64,000 nucleotides of DNA from Actinomycetes bacterium. Lineage in GTDB: Bacteria > Actinomycetota > Acidimicrobiia > Acidimicrobiales > Acidimicrobiaceae. The notes under the pieces were generated by a model. The model did no database searches and was not told the DNA's origin. It worked only from the letters and a program-made list of their open reading frames with translations. Shown piece by piece: positions 29,169-39,311 of the stretch; the first letter of the stretch is position 1, and each line of letters begins with the position of its first letter. The stretch is from contig JAKAZZ010000002.1 of assembly GCA_021826315.1 (NCBI GenBank), positions 1 through 64,000 on the forward strand. The letters are read 5' to 3'. The translations under genes and the position numbers were made by a program.

Positions 29169-30500
29169 ATGTCCGATTCGGTAATTATCCCCAGTGGCGA
29201 GGAAGAATCCTCCGAGCAGGGTGCACCGCGAGTTATTGCATTCAACGACCTCGGCGATCTTACGTTCGACGAAGCTATCGCGCAGACAATTGTGCGCTTT
29301 GATGATGGTGACATCGTCAAAGGAAAGGTCGTTAAGGTTGATAAAGACGAAGTCCTTCTAGACATTGGCTTCAAGTCAGAAGGCGTTATCCCAGCCCGCG
29401 AGCTATCCATTCGTCACGATGTCAACCCATTCGAGGTTGTTAAAGTTGGCGACGAGATAGAAGCTCTTGTCATCCAAAAGGAAGACAAGGAAGGGCGCCT
29501 TATCCTCTCGAAGAAGCGTGCACAATACGAGCGTGCGTGGGGTTCTATCGAGGAGATAAAGGAGCGAAACGGATCTGTAACCGGTGCAGTAATCGAGGTC
29601 GTCAAAGGCGGCCTGATCGTCGACATTGGTCTTCGTGGATTTTTGCCCGCATCTCTCGTTGAGACGAGGCGTGTTCGCGACCTTACTCCTTACATTGGCA
29701 AGGTCATGGAAGCCAAGATCATTGAGCTTGACAAGAACCGAAATAATGTTGTTTTGTCCCGTCGGGCTTGGCTCGAAGAGACCCAAAAGGGTCAGCGTGA
29801 GGCGTTCCTCGCCGATCTCGCCCCTGGCGACGTTCGTCGTGGAGTTGTCTCCTCGATTGTTGCATTCGGTGTCTTCGTAGATCTCGGTGGCATGGACGGC
29901 CTTGTACACGTCTCCGAACTCTCTTGGAAGCATGTTGACCATCCTTCTTCAGTCGTGCAAGTTGGCGATGAAATCGACGTTCAAGTTCTTGAGGTCGACC
30001 GTGACAAAGAGAGAATCTCGTTGTCACTCAAGGCGACACAACGTGATCCATGGGCAGAGTTTGCATCAGCTCACAAGCCGGGCGAGCTAGTTTACGGCCG
30101 CGTCACGAAGCTTGTTCCATTCGGTGCTTTTGTTCAAGTTGCTGAAGGTATTGAAGGCCTTGTCCACATCTCTGAGATGTCCTTCCAGCACGTCGACTCT
30201 CCTGAGCACGTAGTTGAAGTTGGCGAAGAGCTATGGATTAAGATCATCGACATTGACCTCAGTCGTCGTCGCATCAGCGTCTCGATCAAGCAAGCAGCCG
30301 AGGGTGGCGAAGTTGCAGCCGAGTACCAAGACATCTATGGTGAAAGCGCATACGACGCCGATGGCAACTACGTAGGAAACTACGAGTTCGCAGGTGAGTT
30401 TGTTCCAGAATCCGAAGCTCAAGCTGCATGGCTTGAAGATCTCAAGGGTTACGGAAAGAACGCAGAGGGCGCAGAGGTCGTAGAGGGCGAAGAGGCGTAA
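29169..30500 (+). CDS. rpsA: 30S ribosomal protein S1
   Basis: Four S1-type repeats, e.g. GDVRRGVVSSIVAFGVFVDLGGMDGLVHVSELSWKHVDHPS and GRVTKLVPFGAFVQVAEGIEGLVHISEM. Confidence 0.97.
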   Translation: MSDSVIIPSGEEESSEQGAPRVIAFNDLGDLTFDEAIAQTIVRFDDGDIVKGKVVKVDKDEVLLDIGFKSEGVIPARELSIRHDVNPFEVVKVGDEIEALVIQKEDKEGRLILSKKRAQYERAWGSIEEIKERNGSVTGAVIEVVKGGLIVDIGLRGFLPASLVETRRVRDLTPYIGKVMEAKIIELDKNRNNVVLSRRAWLEETQKGQREAFLADLAPGDVRRGVVSSIVAFGVFVDLGGMDGLVHVSELSWKHVDHPSSVVQVGDEIDVQVLEVDRDKERISLSLKATQRDPWAEFASAHKPGELVYGRVTKLVPFGAFVQVAEGIEGLVHISEMSFQHVDSPEHVVEVGEELWIKIIDIDLSRRRISVSIKQAAEGGEVAAEYQDIYGESAYDADGNYVGNYEFAGEFVPESEAQAAWLEDLKGYGKNAEGAEVVEGEEA

Positions 30501-30546
30501 ATCATTCGAGCCTTCGAGTGAAGTTCGCAAATTGAAGTTCTTATTG

Positions 30547-30580
30547 AACCGGACGCAAATGGCGTCCGGTTCTTTTTTTT
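30547..30580 (+). terminator. Rho-independent terminator after rpsA
   Basis: ACCGGACGC AAATG GCGTCCGGT followed by TCTTTTTTTT. Confidence 0.92.
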
Positions 30581-30632
30581 ATTTACCATCAAGGTGCGAC
30601 AAAGTTGAATCGGTCCACTTTAGGATCGAATC

Positions 30633-31250
30633 ATGGCTTTAGTTGGACTAACGGGTGGAATAGGTTCTGGAAAGTCGGCAGTGGCCTCGATTTTGACGGC
30701 TCGAGGTTATCAGCTTGTCGACGCTGATTTGGTTGCTCGGTACGTCGTAGAGAAGGGTTCACCAACTCTGCTAAAGATTGTTGAGACCTTTGGCCCTGAT
30801 GTACTTACGCAAGAGGGATATTTGGATCGTCCAAAGCTCGGTGCGATCGTCTTTGGAGATAGTTCAAAGTTGGATAAGCTAAATTCGATTATCCACCCAG
30901 CTATAGCTGCTGAGATGCAGAGGCGTATTGAGGCTTCGCTTGAGTTAGATTCCCTGGGCATTGTCTTTGTCGATATTCCTCTCCTTGTTGAGACAGGTGG
31001 CAAGGACCGTTATCGTCTTGACTACGTAGTGGTCGTCGACGTACCACGCGAGACGCAGTTGCACCGCCTCACTCGTATAAGGGCGCTTAGTGAAGATGAA
31101 GCCAGCGCGAGGATCAATTCGCAAGCAAAGCGGGAGGACCGCTTAGCGATGGCTGATTTCATAGTCGATAATACGGGTTCGCTCTCCGACCTTGATGAGC
31201 GTGTGGATGAGATGCTCGCTCAATTACTGAGAGCAATTGAGCGCGGTTAG
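30633..31250 (+). CDS. coaE: Dephospho-CoA kinase
   Basis: GLTGGIGSGKSAVASIL, DADLVARYVVEKG, VFVDIPLLVETG, R-rich lid RLTRIRAL; DFIVDNTG. Confidence 0.96.
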   Translation: MALVGLTGGIGSGKSAVASILTARGYQLVDADLVARYVVEKGSPTLLKIVETFGPDVLTQEGYLDRPKLGAIVFGDSSKLDKLNSIIHPAIAAEMQRRIEASLELDSLGIVFVDIPLLVETGGKDRYRLDYVVVVDVPRETQLHRLTRIRALSEDEASARINSQAKREDRLAMADFIVDNTGSLSDLDERVDEMLAQLLRAIERG

Positions 31251-31284
31251 ACATTTATCTTTTTCCATCCTTTAGGCTTATAAC

Positions 31285-33288
31285 GTGACTCAATTCAAGG
31301 TGGTTTCTTCCTATCAACCAGCAGGTGATCAACCTAATGCAATCGCGGAATTGGCGGCCGGAGTAGAAGCCGGTGAGAAGTTTCAGACGTTGCTGGGCAT
31401 TACCGGTTCGGGTAAGAGCGCAACTATTGCCTGGACGATAGAGAAGGTACAAAGGCCAACCCTTGTGATCGCTCCGAACAAGTCACTAGCAGCTCAACTT
31501 GCTAGTGAGTTCAGAGAGTTTTTTCCTGAAAATAGAGTTGAGTACTTTGTTTCGTACTACGACTATTACCAACCTGAGGCATATCTACCTTCATCGGATA
31601 CTTATATCGAGAAAGACTCGTCGGTAAACGACGAGATCGATCGCCTTCGTCACTCAGCTACCTCGGCTCTGCTAACGAGGCGCGATGTTATCGTTGTAGC
31701 GTCAGTCTCGTGTATCTATGGACTCGGATCACCGATCGAGTATCAGGATCGTATTGTTCACCTCCAAGTAGGGGAACAATACGATATGCGTCACGTACTC
31801 CGTAGGTTGGTCGATATTCATTACGATCGAAATGACGCTAACTTGCTTCGTGGCAAATTTAGGGTCCGGGGGGACACGCTAGAAGTCCATCCAGCTTACG
31901 AGGAGTTCTGCTACCGTTTTGAATTTTTTGGCGACGATCTCGAAGCTATTTTCACCTACGATCCATTGACGGGTGAGATCCTTTCGCAACTCGATGAGTA
32001 CGTCATATTTCCTGCGACCCACTATGTGGCCGGTGACGAAACGATGCGCAGAGCGATCTCCTCAATTGAGAAGGAGCTAGCTCAGCGCCTCAAGGAGTTT
32101 GAGACCGAGGGGCGACTCTTAGAGGCACAACGACTTAGAATGCGGACCGAATTTGATCTAGAAATGATGGCAGAAGTCGGATTTTGTAACGGGATTGAGA
32201 ACTACTCGCGCCACTTGGACGGTAGGAATCCAGGCGAGCCTCCCTTTACTCTTTTGGACTACTTTCCTAAAGATTTCCTGCTCGTTATAGATGAGTCTCA
32301 CGTTACCGTTCCCCAGTTGCATGCTCAACACGCTGGCGATCGAAGTCGAAAGGAGAATTTGGTTGACTTTGGTTTTCGCCTTCCTTCGGCCCTTGACAAC
32401 CGCCCTCTTCGATTTGAAGAGTTCTATGAGCACGTAAATCAAGCGATCTTTTTGTCGGCGACGCCATCTGCATACGAGATGAATCAATCATCGCGCATCG
32501 TTGAGCAGATCGTTCGTCCAACCGGTCTTTTGGACCCCAAGGTAGTAGTTCGCCCCACCAAGAATCAGATCGATGACCTGATCGGCGAGATTAGAGGTCG
32601 GATCGAAGTCGGGGATCGGGTAATCGTCACCACTTTAACTAAAAAAATGGCTGAGGACCTTACCGACTACTTACTTGAGCAGGGATTACGTGTTCGGTAT
32701 CTTCACTCAAATATTGATACTCTCGAGCGAGTCACTATTTTGCGCGATCTAAGGCTCGGTGAATTTGACGTCATAGTGGGTATAAACCTACTTCGTGAGG
32801 GTATTGACTTGCCCGAGGTCTCGCTTGTGGCAATCCTCGACGCTGACAAGGAAGGATTCCTTCGCTCTGAGACGTCACTTATCCAGACGATCGGTCGAGC
32901 GGCTCGAAACTCCGATGGATATGTCATCCTTTACGCCGACCAAATTACGCGCTCGATGGCAAATGCAATGTCTGAGACTGAACGTCGCCGTGAACTGCAA
33001 ATTGCCTATAACAGAGAGAATAACATCAACCCTACGACCATTCGTAAGGCGGTCACAGACATTCTTGACCAGTTACGCCCCTCGAAGAGTGCGCCGCTAC
33101 CAAACGCATCTAAAAAGAGTCGCCATGGTTCGGAGTATGCAAAGCTAAACGCTGGCGAGATCGTAGGGTTGATACAAACCCTCGAAGCCGAGATGGCTGA
33201 GGCTGCGGCCGACCTTAGGTTCGAATACGCCGGACGGTTACGGGATGAGATCAAAGAGTTGAGAAAATACCTCAGCGACATTGGTTGA
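31285..33288 (+). CDS. uvrB: UvrABC system protein B
   Basis: [82 protein letters not shown]-terminal UVR motif. Confidence 0.98.
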   Translation: MTQFKVVSSYQPAGDQPNAIAELAAGVEAGEKFQTLLGITGSGKSATIAWTIEKVQRPTLVIAPNKSLAAQLASEFREFFPENRVEYFVSYYDYYQPEAYLPSSDTYIEKDSSVNDEIDRLRHSATSALLTRRDVIVVASVSCIYGLGSPIEYQDRIVHLQVGEQYDMRHVLRRLVDIHYDRNDANLLRGKFRVRGDTLEVHPAYEEFCYRFEFFGDDLEAIFTYDPLTGEILSQLDEYVIFPATHYVAGDETMRRAISSIEKELAQRLKEFETEGRLLEAQRLRMRTEFDLEMMAEVGFCNGIENYSRHLDGRNPGEPPFTLLDYFPKDFLLVIDESHVTVPQLHAQHAGDRSRKENLVDFGFRLPSALDNRPLRFEEFYEHVNQAIFLSATPSAYEMNQSSRIVEQIVRPTGLLDPKVVVRPTKNQIDDLIGEIRGRIEVGDRVIVTTLTKKMAEDLTDYLLEQGLRVRYLHSNIDTLERVTILRDLRLGEFDVIVGINLLREGIDLPEVSLVAILDADKEGFLRSETSLIQTIGRAARNSDGYVILYADQITRSMANAMSETERRRELQIAYNRENNINPTTIRKAVTDILDQLRPSKSAPLPNASKKSRHGSEYAKLNAGEIVGLIQTLEAEMAEAAADLRFEYAGRLRDEIKELRKYLSDIG

Positions 33289-33313
33289 TCGCTGTGACTC
33301 CGAAAGGATAGTT

Positions 33314-33952
33314 TTGTCACATATTTTTCTACCGAAGACCCTCGAAGCCGTAATGGACCCAATTGGCGGCGTCGTAGATGCTGGCCATCCAATGCGCGCG
33401 GTTGTCAAGGGGGCGGCCTTTGGTGATGGAAGTTGGAACGGCGTACGGGCAAAGAAGGTAGCTGACCTCTTTGATTCAATGGCGCTTGAATGGAAAGATC
33501 GAGAAAATGAGGGCTGTTCGATTGTGATGGACTCTTTTGATCGTATCCAGTTCACGACGGGGCGCGTTCTAGAGGTTGGATGCGGAACTGGAGAGGTTCT
33601 CGAGGTGCTCAAAGGGTACTTCGATGAGGCTATTGGAATTGATATCTCTAATGCGATGCTTCGCAATTCAAATTACCCCCAAGCAGATCAGGCAAATTGC
33701 GACGGCGCCCACCTTCCCTTTCCATCAGCCAGCTTTGACGCCGTTGTGATCGTGAATTCCCTGTTGTTTCCATCGGAGGTCGATCGCGTTTTAAAGGTAG
33801 GAGGAACATGCTTCTTCGTCTCTACGAAGGGAGCAGGAACCCCCATCTACCTTTCCCCTTATGACGTTCGAAGAGTACTTGGGGTAAAGTATCAAGCCTT
33901 TACTTCGGCCTCTGGAAACGGAATTTGGACCGCTTTGCACAAGAGCGCATAG
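33314..33952 (+). CDS. SAM-dependent class I methyltransferase
   Basis: VLEVGCGTGEVLEVL, GIDISNAML, FPSASFDAVVIVN. Probable TTG start at 33314 (MSHIFLPKTL) after the uvrB stop. Confidence 0.82.
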   Translation: MSHIFLPKTLEAVMDPIGGVVDAGHPMRAVVKGAAFGDGSWNGVRAKKVADLFDSMALEWKDRENEGCSIVMDSFDRIQFTTGRVLEVGCGTGEVLEVLKGYFDEAIGIDISNAMLRNSNYPQADQANCDGAHLPFPSASFDAVVIVNSLLFPSEVDRVLKVGGTCFFVSTKGAGTPIYLSPYDVRRVLGVKYQAFTSASGNGIWTALHKSA

Positions 33953-33968
33953 TTGAGAGGTTCGTTTT

Positions 33969-34880
33969 ATGGACGGTAGATATGCCGTTTTTGTAGATGC
34001 TGGATACCTATGGGCCGCTGGTATTACTGCAGTCTTTGGTGATAGCAAAGAGGTGGAGAGTTACAACCGATCAAATGTCAAGATCGATTACCGCGACTTG
34101 ATTCACATGATAAAAAGCTTCTCCAAGAAGATGGCTAACGATCGTGAACTACTCCGCGTCTATCGGTATGACGCTGCTCCTGATCGGGTGCCTACCAAAG
34201 AGCATCAGAAGATCAATGTCTTACCTGAGGTAAAAACGCGAATAGGTCATTTGACTGCAAATGGAGTACAAAAGAACGTAGACACGATGTTGCTACTTGA
34301 CCTCAATGCACTAGCTAGGCAAAATTCGATTTCAACTGCGGTTATTTTAGGAGGAGATGGTGACTTTGTCGAAGGCGTCGCTACAGCTCAAAGCTTCGGC
34401 GTAAAGGTCTACATAATGGCGATTGGAAGTGACGGTAACTCCCTCTCGCCGGAACTGCGTGCCGAGGCAGACGACGTTCTCCTTTTGGGCAGGAGCGATT
34501 TGACTAAGTACTTCACGCTTCCGCCGAAACCCCAAACGGCGAAGCCTAAGTGGGCACCATTAGAGCTCATTGGCTCTGAATCGGTTGAGATCGCTGTTGA
34601 ACAGGAGGCGGTGTACCAGCCTCGAAGTGAACAAGTTACAACGCAGGATGTGGCGATAGTCGGTGGGAACTTCGCCCGTAGGTACAAGATGATGGCTAGT
34701 GCTGGTGAGGTTGAAAGTACGTTGCGGAGCAAGCCTCAGGTTCCTGATAGTACGCACTTTCGTCTTCTGCGCTATACGTTAGAGTACTTTGATATGCCAT
34801 GGGGCACGCTTTTGCCCTCTCACTTGGCTGAAGCTATGCGCGAAGGATTTTGGCTCGAGCTCGAAGGAAGGGCTAAGTAA
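33969..34880 (+). CDS. NYN/LabA-like domain protein (PIN-like nuclease fold)
   Basis: YAVFVDAGYLWAAG, NGVQKNVDTMLLLDLNALA, VILGGDGDFVEGVATAQSFGVKVYIMAI: typical NYN acidic motifs. Confidence 0.82.
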   Translation: MDGRYAVFVDAGYLWAAGITAVFGDSKEVESYNRSNVKIDYRDLIHMIKSFSKKMANDRELLRVYRYDAAPDRVPTKEHQKINVLPEVKTRIGHLTANGVQKNVDTMLLLDLNALARQNSISTAVILGGDGDFVEGVATAQSFGVKVYIMAIGSDGNSLSPELRAEADDVLLLGRSDLTKYFTLPPKPQTAKPKWAPLELIGSESVEIAVEQEAVYQPRSEQVTTQDVAIVGGNFARRYKMMASAGEVESTLRSKPQVPDSTHFRLLRYTLEYFDMPWGTLLPSHLAEAMREGFWLELEGRAK

Positions 34881-34943
34881 GAAGCTTGTGTCTTATCCCC
34901 GAAGCGTTCAAGATGGCCAATCTGGAACTGCTGAAATAGATAG

Positions 34944-34987
34944 AGGCCCGTAGCACGCAATAGCGAGCTACGGGCCTTATTGGTTTT
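34944..34987. terminator. Bidirectional terminator between convergent NYN gene and MBL-rhodanese gene
   Basis: AGGCCCGTAGC ... GCTACGGGCCT stem then TATTGGTTTTTT. Confidence 0.82.
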
Positions 34988-36355
34988 TTAGGCAGTTATT
35001 TGCGTTGCAACAAGGGAGCGAGCCTCTTCGGTGTAACTATCCCGCACTGCAATCGCGTCGAAGCCAAGTTTTTCGAGGATAGATGCGCCAAAGACGGATC
35101 GATAACCTCCAGCACAGTGGACATAGAGAGTCTGATCCTTTATGCCGTCGAGCTCACTATGGCGTTCGGACAAGTTGTGCACGGGAATATTGATCGCTCC
35201 AGGAATCGATGATTCCCGATTTTCGTTTTTACGCCTTACGTCTACGATCGGAGCCTTCTTCTTGGAGAGAGCTTCGGCGAGTCCCGGAAATGTAACGAGC
35301 TCCATCGAAGCTCTCTTTAGTACATTTGAGTCCGTCTTAGGAAAGAGGGTGTACCCGACGACGTTTTCGATTCCAATTCGTGCAAGCTGGCGCTTAGCTT
35401 CGAGTACTTGGGAGAGATCTGAGGCGACAAATGCAATCGCTTCGCCCCAAGGGTAGGTCCAGCCTAGGTAGGCAGAAAAACTGTTACTTATCCCTAAGGC
35501 TAAAGTTCCAACGATATGTTCGGCCGCGAAGGCTTCGCCGTCGCGAAGGTCCACTACGTATGCTCCATCGTTGATGAGTTTTGCAAGCTCGTCGTCTGAT
35601 AGTAGCGATGGTAGTGAATCAAAGTATGACGATGGACCCGATTGGTTCAACGGTCCCATATGTGCATAATAAGCCGGCCACTCATCGAGGCCGGCGAGGA
35701 GTGTCTCTTTGAATTCGTCCTCATCGGTTATGGTAAGAGCGAAGTTGTACTCCTTTTCTTCACCGATAGTCGAACTGTTAGAAACTTCGCACGTGTTCGA
35801 GGAGCAGAATGATCCAAAGCCATGGGTAGGAGCTACAGCAAATTCATCTGGAAGGGTAGCGGCGAGGTGGTTGACGCTGCGGAATTGGCTTCGAGAAAGA
35901 AAGTCAACCAAGTCGGGGCCGAGTAGATCAGGGCGCCCTACAGATCCGTATAATAGCGACCCACCTGAGAATATCGTTCCACTGCCGTCTTTTCCTCTTA
36001 CTTCAAACGAAATGTGGGTGGGTGTATGGCCGGGTGTGGCGATAACTTTAAGATTTAGCTCTCCAATATTCATGGTAAAGCCATCGGAGACGCCAACGCG
36101 CTCGAACGAAACTTCATCTTTTTCGTTTACGAGGTAAGGTACTCCAAGCAGTGTCGCCAATTCGTATCCACCAGTCACGTAATCGTTGTGCATGTGTGAT
36201 TCGGCTATAGCTACGATCTCAACACCAGCGTTACTTGCAGCCTCGATTACACGTTCGATGTCGCGTTGCGGATCAATTACTAGAGCTTTTTGTCCGTCGT
36301 GGACGATGTAACTTCTATCTCCAAGTTCTGGAGTGCTTAGGATGATTGTCTCCAT
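34988..36355 (-). CDS. MBL-fold (ETHE1/persulfide dioxygenase-like) protein with two rhodanese domains
   Basis: SHMHNDYVTGGYELA, ATPGHTPTHISFEV, GGSLLYGSVGRPDLLG. Second rhodanese loop VHCAGGYRSVFGAS; first rhodanese copy lacks Cys. Start ATG 36355. Confidence 0.9.
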   Translation of the reverse strand: METIILSTPELGDRSYIVHDGQKALVIDPQRDIERVIEAASNAGVEIVAIAESHMHNDYVTGGYELATLLGVPYLVNEKDEVSFERVGVSDGFTMNIGELNLKVIATPGHTPTHISFEVRGKDGSGTIFSGGSLLYGSVGRPDLLGPDLVDFLSRSQFRSVNHLAATLPDEFAVAPTHGFGSFCSSNTCEVSNSSTIGEEKEYNFALTITDEDEFKETLLAGLDEWPAYYAHMGPLNQSGPSSYFDSLPSLLSDDELAKLINDGAYVVDLRDGEAFAAEHIVGTLALGISNSFSAYLGWTYPWGEAIAFVASDLSQVLEAKRQLARIGIENVVGYTLFPKTDSNVLKRASMELVTFPGLAEALSKKKAPIVDVRRKNENRESSIPGAINIPVHNLSERHSELDGIKDQTLYVHCAGGYRSVFGASILEKLGFDAIAVRDSYTEEARSLVATQITA

Positions 36356-36462
36356 GGTCGTTATCCTCTCTTCAGGTTCAGCGTTGTCTATGCCACTTAT
36401 CGATCTGTTCATTATTACTTAGCTACATTTCGTCAGAGTTATCTTCGTACAGTTTTATACAA

Positions 36463-36521
36463 ATATTCTAATCGATCGCCATAAATGTACGTACATTATT
36501 ACATTTAGAACGTTAGAATAT
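36463..36521. promoter_or_regulatory. Divergent promoter/operator region: inverted octamer ATATTCTA...TAGAATAT flanking palindrome AATGTACGTACATT
   Basis: ATATTCTA 36463-36470, palindrome 36484-36497, TAGAATAT 36514-36521, lying between two divergently transcribed genes. Confidence 0.55.
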
Positions 36522-36572
36522 AACTAAATAGTTTCGAGTTGTTTTTTCTGACGTTGCTTAGGTGGGTTTTGT

Positions 36573-37388
36573 ATGGATGTAGTCCTCATTCTCTTGGGCT
36601 TGCTAATGGGCGGAGCTCTAGGTGCATTGGGTGGTGGCGGTTCGATTTTGGCCGTTCCTATGCTCGTTTACATAGCTGGAGAGAGCGTCAAGATTGGAAC
36701 GGCAGCCTCTTTGGTTGCAGTTGGGTCTGCTGCGCTCGCGGGAGCGATCGGTCATTACTTTGGAGGGCGAGTAAGGGTGAGCCGTGGTCTCATCTTTGGC
36801 GTAATCGGCTCCGGCGGCTCAATTATCGGCTCTTTGCTTAATAAGCACATCAATCAATATGTGCTTTTGATTCTCTTTTCGGCGTTGATGTTCTTCGTCG
36901 CCTCAAGGATGGTTAGAGTCAACTCTCCAAGAGTTGCACAAGCTGCTACGGGTGAATTGGACGAATTAGCTCCTGTCGCTAACAGTGGTGTTTTGCCACT
37001 TGACCTGTCACCTAAGGCGATACTTAAGCTGGTACTCGCTGCAAGCGGAGTCGGTTTTCTTACAGGATTTTTTGGCGTCGGTGGCGGGTTTGTAGTGGTG
37101 CCAGCTCTGGTGCTGTTTCTCGGGTTCAAGATGGACGAAGCTATTGGAACGTCTCTTCTTGTCATCTCGGTCAACTCCGCGGTAGCACTGCTCTCTCGTC
37201 TCGGTCAAGCGCATATGGATTGGGGCGTAATCCTTTACTTTTCAGCCGGAGCATTTGCAGGGTCCCTCATAGGGTCACGGCTGATGGCGCGCCTTCAAGG
37301 CAAGGCTCTGAAGAATGCTTTTGTCGTTCTGCTGGTAGTTCTGGCTACCTACATGGCCGGTAACTCGATCTTCCATTTGGTGCACTAA
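36573..37388 (+). CDS. TauE/SafE family membrane transporter (putative sulfite exporter)
   Basis: Duplicated GGGGSILAVPMLVYIAGESVKIGTAASLVAVGSAALAGAIGH and GVGGGFVVVPALVLFLGFKMDEAIGTSLLVISVNSAVAL motifs; multi-TM. Confidence 0.92.
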   Translation: MDVVLILLGLLMGGALGALGGGGSILAVPMLVYIAGESVKIGTAASLVAVGSAALAGAIGHYFGGRVRVSRGLIFGVIGSGGSIIGSLLNKHINQYVLLILFSALMFFVASRMVRVNSPRVAQAATGELDELAPVANSGVLPLDLSPKAILKLVLAASGVGFLTGFFGVGGGFVVVPALVLFLGFKMDEAIGTSLLVISVNSAVALLSRLGQAHMDWGVILYFSAGAFAGSLIGSRLMARLQGKALKNAFVVLLVVLATYMAGNSIFHLVH

Positions 37389-37402
37389 TCGGTGCATCAA
37401 TG

Positions 37403-37446
37403 GCGCCCGTAACCTCTCCAAACCGGGTTGCGGGCGCTTATATTTT
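37403..37446. terminator. Terminator between convergent TauE and DUF167 genes
   Basis: GCGCCCGTAACC / GGTTGCGGGCGC stem (one wobble) followed by TTATATTTTT. Confidence 0.75.
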
Positions 37447-37791
37447 TAACGCAGTCCGCAGAGCCCTCTCTGCTTGATCCTTGCTGGTTCCGTCTATCGC
37501 GACTACCTTTGATCTCGAATGCTCCCCACTAGCTATTTCGATTCGTGCTGACTTGACTCCGAATACTTCACTGAACAGTGATATAACCGCTCGGTTGGCT
37601 CTGCCATCGACGGCGGGAGCAGCTATATCGACTTCAATTCCCCTAGTGCTCATGGCCTTTAGCCGACTCTTGCCCTTGGAAGTTGCGACATGGATCTTCA
37701 TGTGTACGTAGTTTTCGGTATCGGTGATCGCTTCTTTGATGAGGTCATCCACGTTGTTACTGTGCTCCGTTGGTACGTCTCGTGCGCTCAC
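37438..37791 (-). CDS. DUF167/YggU family protein
   Basis: IEVDIAAPAVDGRANRAVISLFSEVFGV, IASGEHSRSKVVAIDG. GTG at 37791 overlaps the MFS stop (GTGA); the longer 268-aa ORF overlaps the MFS gene in another frame. Confidence 0.85.
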   Translation of the reverse strand: MSARDVPTEHSNNVDDLIKEAITDTENYVHMKIHVATSKGKSRLKAMSTRGIEVDIAAPAVDGRANRAVISLFSEVFGVKSARIEIASGEHSRSKVVAIDGTSKDQAERALRTALKI

Positions 37792-39167
37792 GCTATTGCG
37801 CTTTTTATATGAGCGCGGATTTTTCCAGATGTCGCAATGGTAAGTATGAAGATGGCAGCCGACATGAAAGTTCCAATGAGTACGCCAGCACTCACCACGT
37901 GGGCCGCATGCATTGTAGAGGCGACGGATACGAAGGTTCCGACGACGCCTGTTCCTACTGCGATCCCAGTCGTATCGGCGAGGGCAATGGCCGATGTTGC
38001 TACCTCGGTCTCCTCGTCGGGCACGAAGTCGAGTGTGGCAACGGATATAGTTGCATAGACTCCTCCCATTCCTAAGCCGGTTATGGTCCATGACGATACG
38101 ACCAAGAGAGTGGAAAGATTGAATAAAATCGACGCCGCGGTACCAATCACGCCAACTAAGGCGACTAGCGACCCGACCCAAAGGATTAGGGAGCGACGAC
38201 TCTTGCGAGTGAATTTTGAATTTACCCACGAGCCGATGCTCCACGATATGGCTGCTGTCGTTAGCGTTGCTCCAGCGGCGGCTAATGAGAGATGTCGATC
38301 TTGAAACAGCAGTAACGGCAAAAGGCCATCGACGCCAAAGAAGGCGATATCGGTTACGAACCTAAAGATGATGAGCCATTTGAGCTGGCGAGCAACTCGT
38401 ATTGCTTCAAAGGGAATTAGCCCGTATCCACCTACCCCCGCCAAGATTAGTAGCGGAACCGCAAGCGCATAACTTATGGCTGTTACGTTGCCATTGGAAA
38501 GTCGTAGCGCGAGCGACAGTCCAACTGAGAGCAAGAGTGCGGCCAAAATTCTTTTAGTTGAACTTTGGATCTCCAATCTCGTTGGAGTAACGTATGGCTG
38601 ACTCTTGAGGGTATTCGCCGTGAGGATGGTAGAGATGATCGAAATTGGTAGTACGATCAGAAATGGAGCCTGCCACCCGAGACTCTGAGCTAAAAGTCCA
38701 GAGAGCGCGGGGGCAAAGAGCGACGGCAGCACCCAGGCGAGAGAAAAACCGAAGAAGATCTTTGGTCGTTCCTTTTCGTCGAATACGTCCTTGATGATCA
38801 CGTATCCGATTGAACCAAATGTTCCACCTCCTATGGATTGAACTATTCGTGCAAGTAGGAGCATGGTTATAGACGGACTTATTGCAACAAGCACTATTCC
38901 GATTTGAAAGAGTAATATTCCAGAAAGCGCAGCCCTTTTTTGGCCGAACCGCCTCGAGGCTTCTCCGAGTGCTACGATCCCGAGTACCTCTCCTCCTAGG
39001 TAGAGGCTTAAGATGAGGGGCAAAAGGGTAGTAGTGTGAAAGTGCTTACCGATTGCCGCAAGGTCTGCGGTTGTGGCTAAGTTTTCAAATGCAATCGTAG
39101 ACACAACTGCAATTAGGGAGACGCGAAGTAAGGACTTATCGCGTTTGGAGTACAATTGGCTGCTCAT
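37788..39167 (-). CDS. Major facilitator superfamily transporter
   Basis: About 12-14 hydrophobic segments; ALGEASRRFGQKRAALSGI and SIGGGTFGSIGYVIIKDVFDEKERPK MFS motifs. Confidence 0.88.
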   Translation of the reverse strand: MSSQLYSKRDKSLLRVSLIAVVSTIAFENLATTADLAAIGKHFHTTTLLPLILSLYLGGEVLGIVALGEASRRFGQKRAALSGILLFQIGIVLVAISPSITMLLLARIVQSIGGGTFGSIGYVIIKDVFDEKERPKIFFGFSLAWVLPSLFAPALSGLLAQSLGWQAPFLIVLPISIISTILTANTLKSQPYVTPTRLEIQSSTKRILAALLLSVGLSLALRLSNGNVTAISYALAVPLLILAGVGGYGLIPFEAIRVARQLKWLIIFRFVTDIAFFGVDGLLPLLLFQDRHLSLAAAGATLTTAAISWSIGSWVNSKFTRKSRRSLILWVGSLVALVGVIGTAASILFNLSTLLVVSSWTITGLGMGGVYATISVATLDFVPDEETEVATSAIALADTTGIAVGTGVVGTFVSVASTMHAAHVVSAGVLIGTFMSAAIFILTIATSGKIRAHIKSAIA

Positions 39168-39311
39168 AAAGACTCTTCAACTTCTTGATCGGCGCAATTG
39201 AGCCGGATTGGTAGGGGACTATTCCTCAACGTTTCACACCCCGATTAGTCGACCCTTTGAAATGTCAGAGGATGAGGCGTGGTTGTGAAAATCCCTCTCT
39301 TCACTCTAACA

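Noticed and set aside
29403-29942. 179-aa minus-strand ORF opposite rpsA
   Set aside because: Wholly antisense to a strongly supported rpsA; no recognisable motifs; typical shadow ORF.
34988-36355. MBL-rhodanese-rhodanese fusion as a new architecture
   Set aside because: This domain combination is known among persulfide dioxygenase-like proteins; only its putative regulation is reported as a finding.
37792-38244. N-terminal half of the 268-aa minus ORF upstream of the DUF167 domain
   Set aside because: Overlaps the MFS gene in another frame and is Arg/Cys/His-rich noise; the DUF167 gene starts at GTG 37791.
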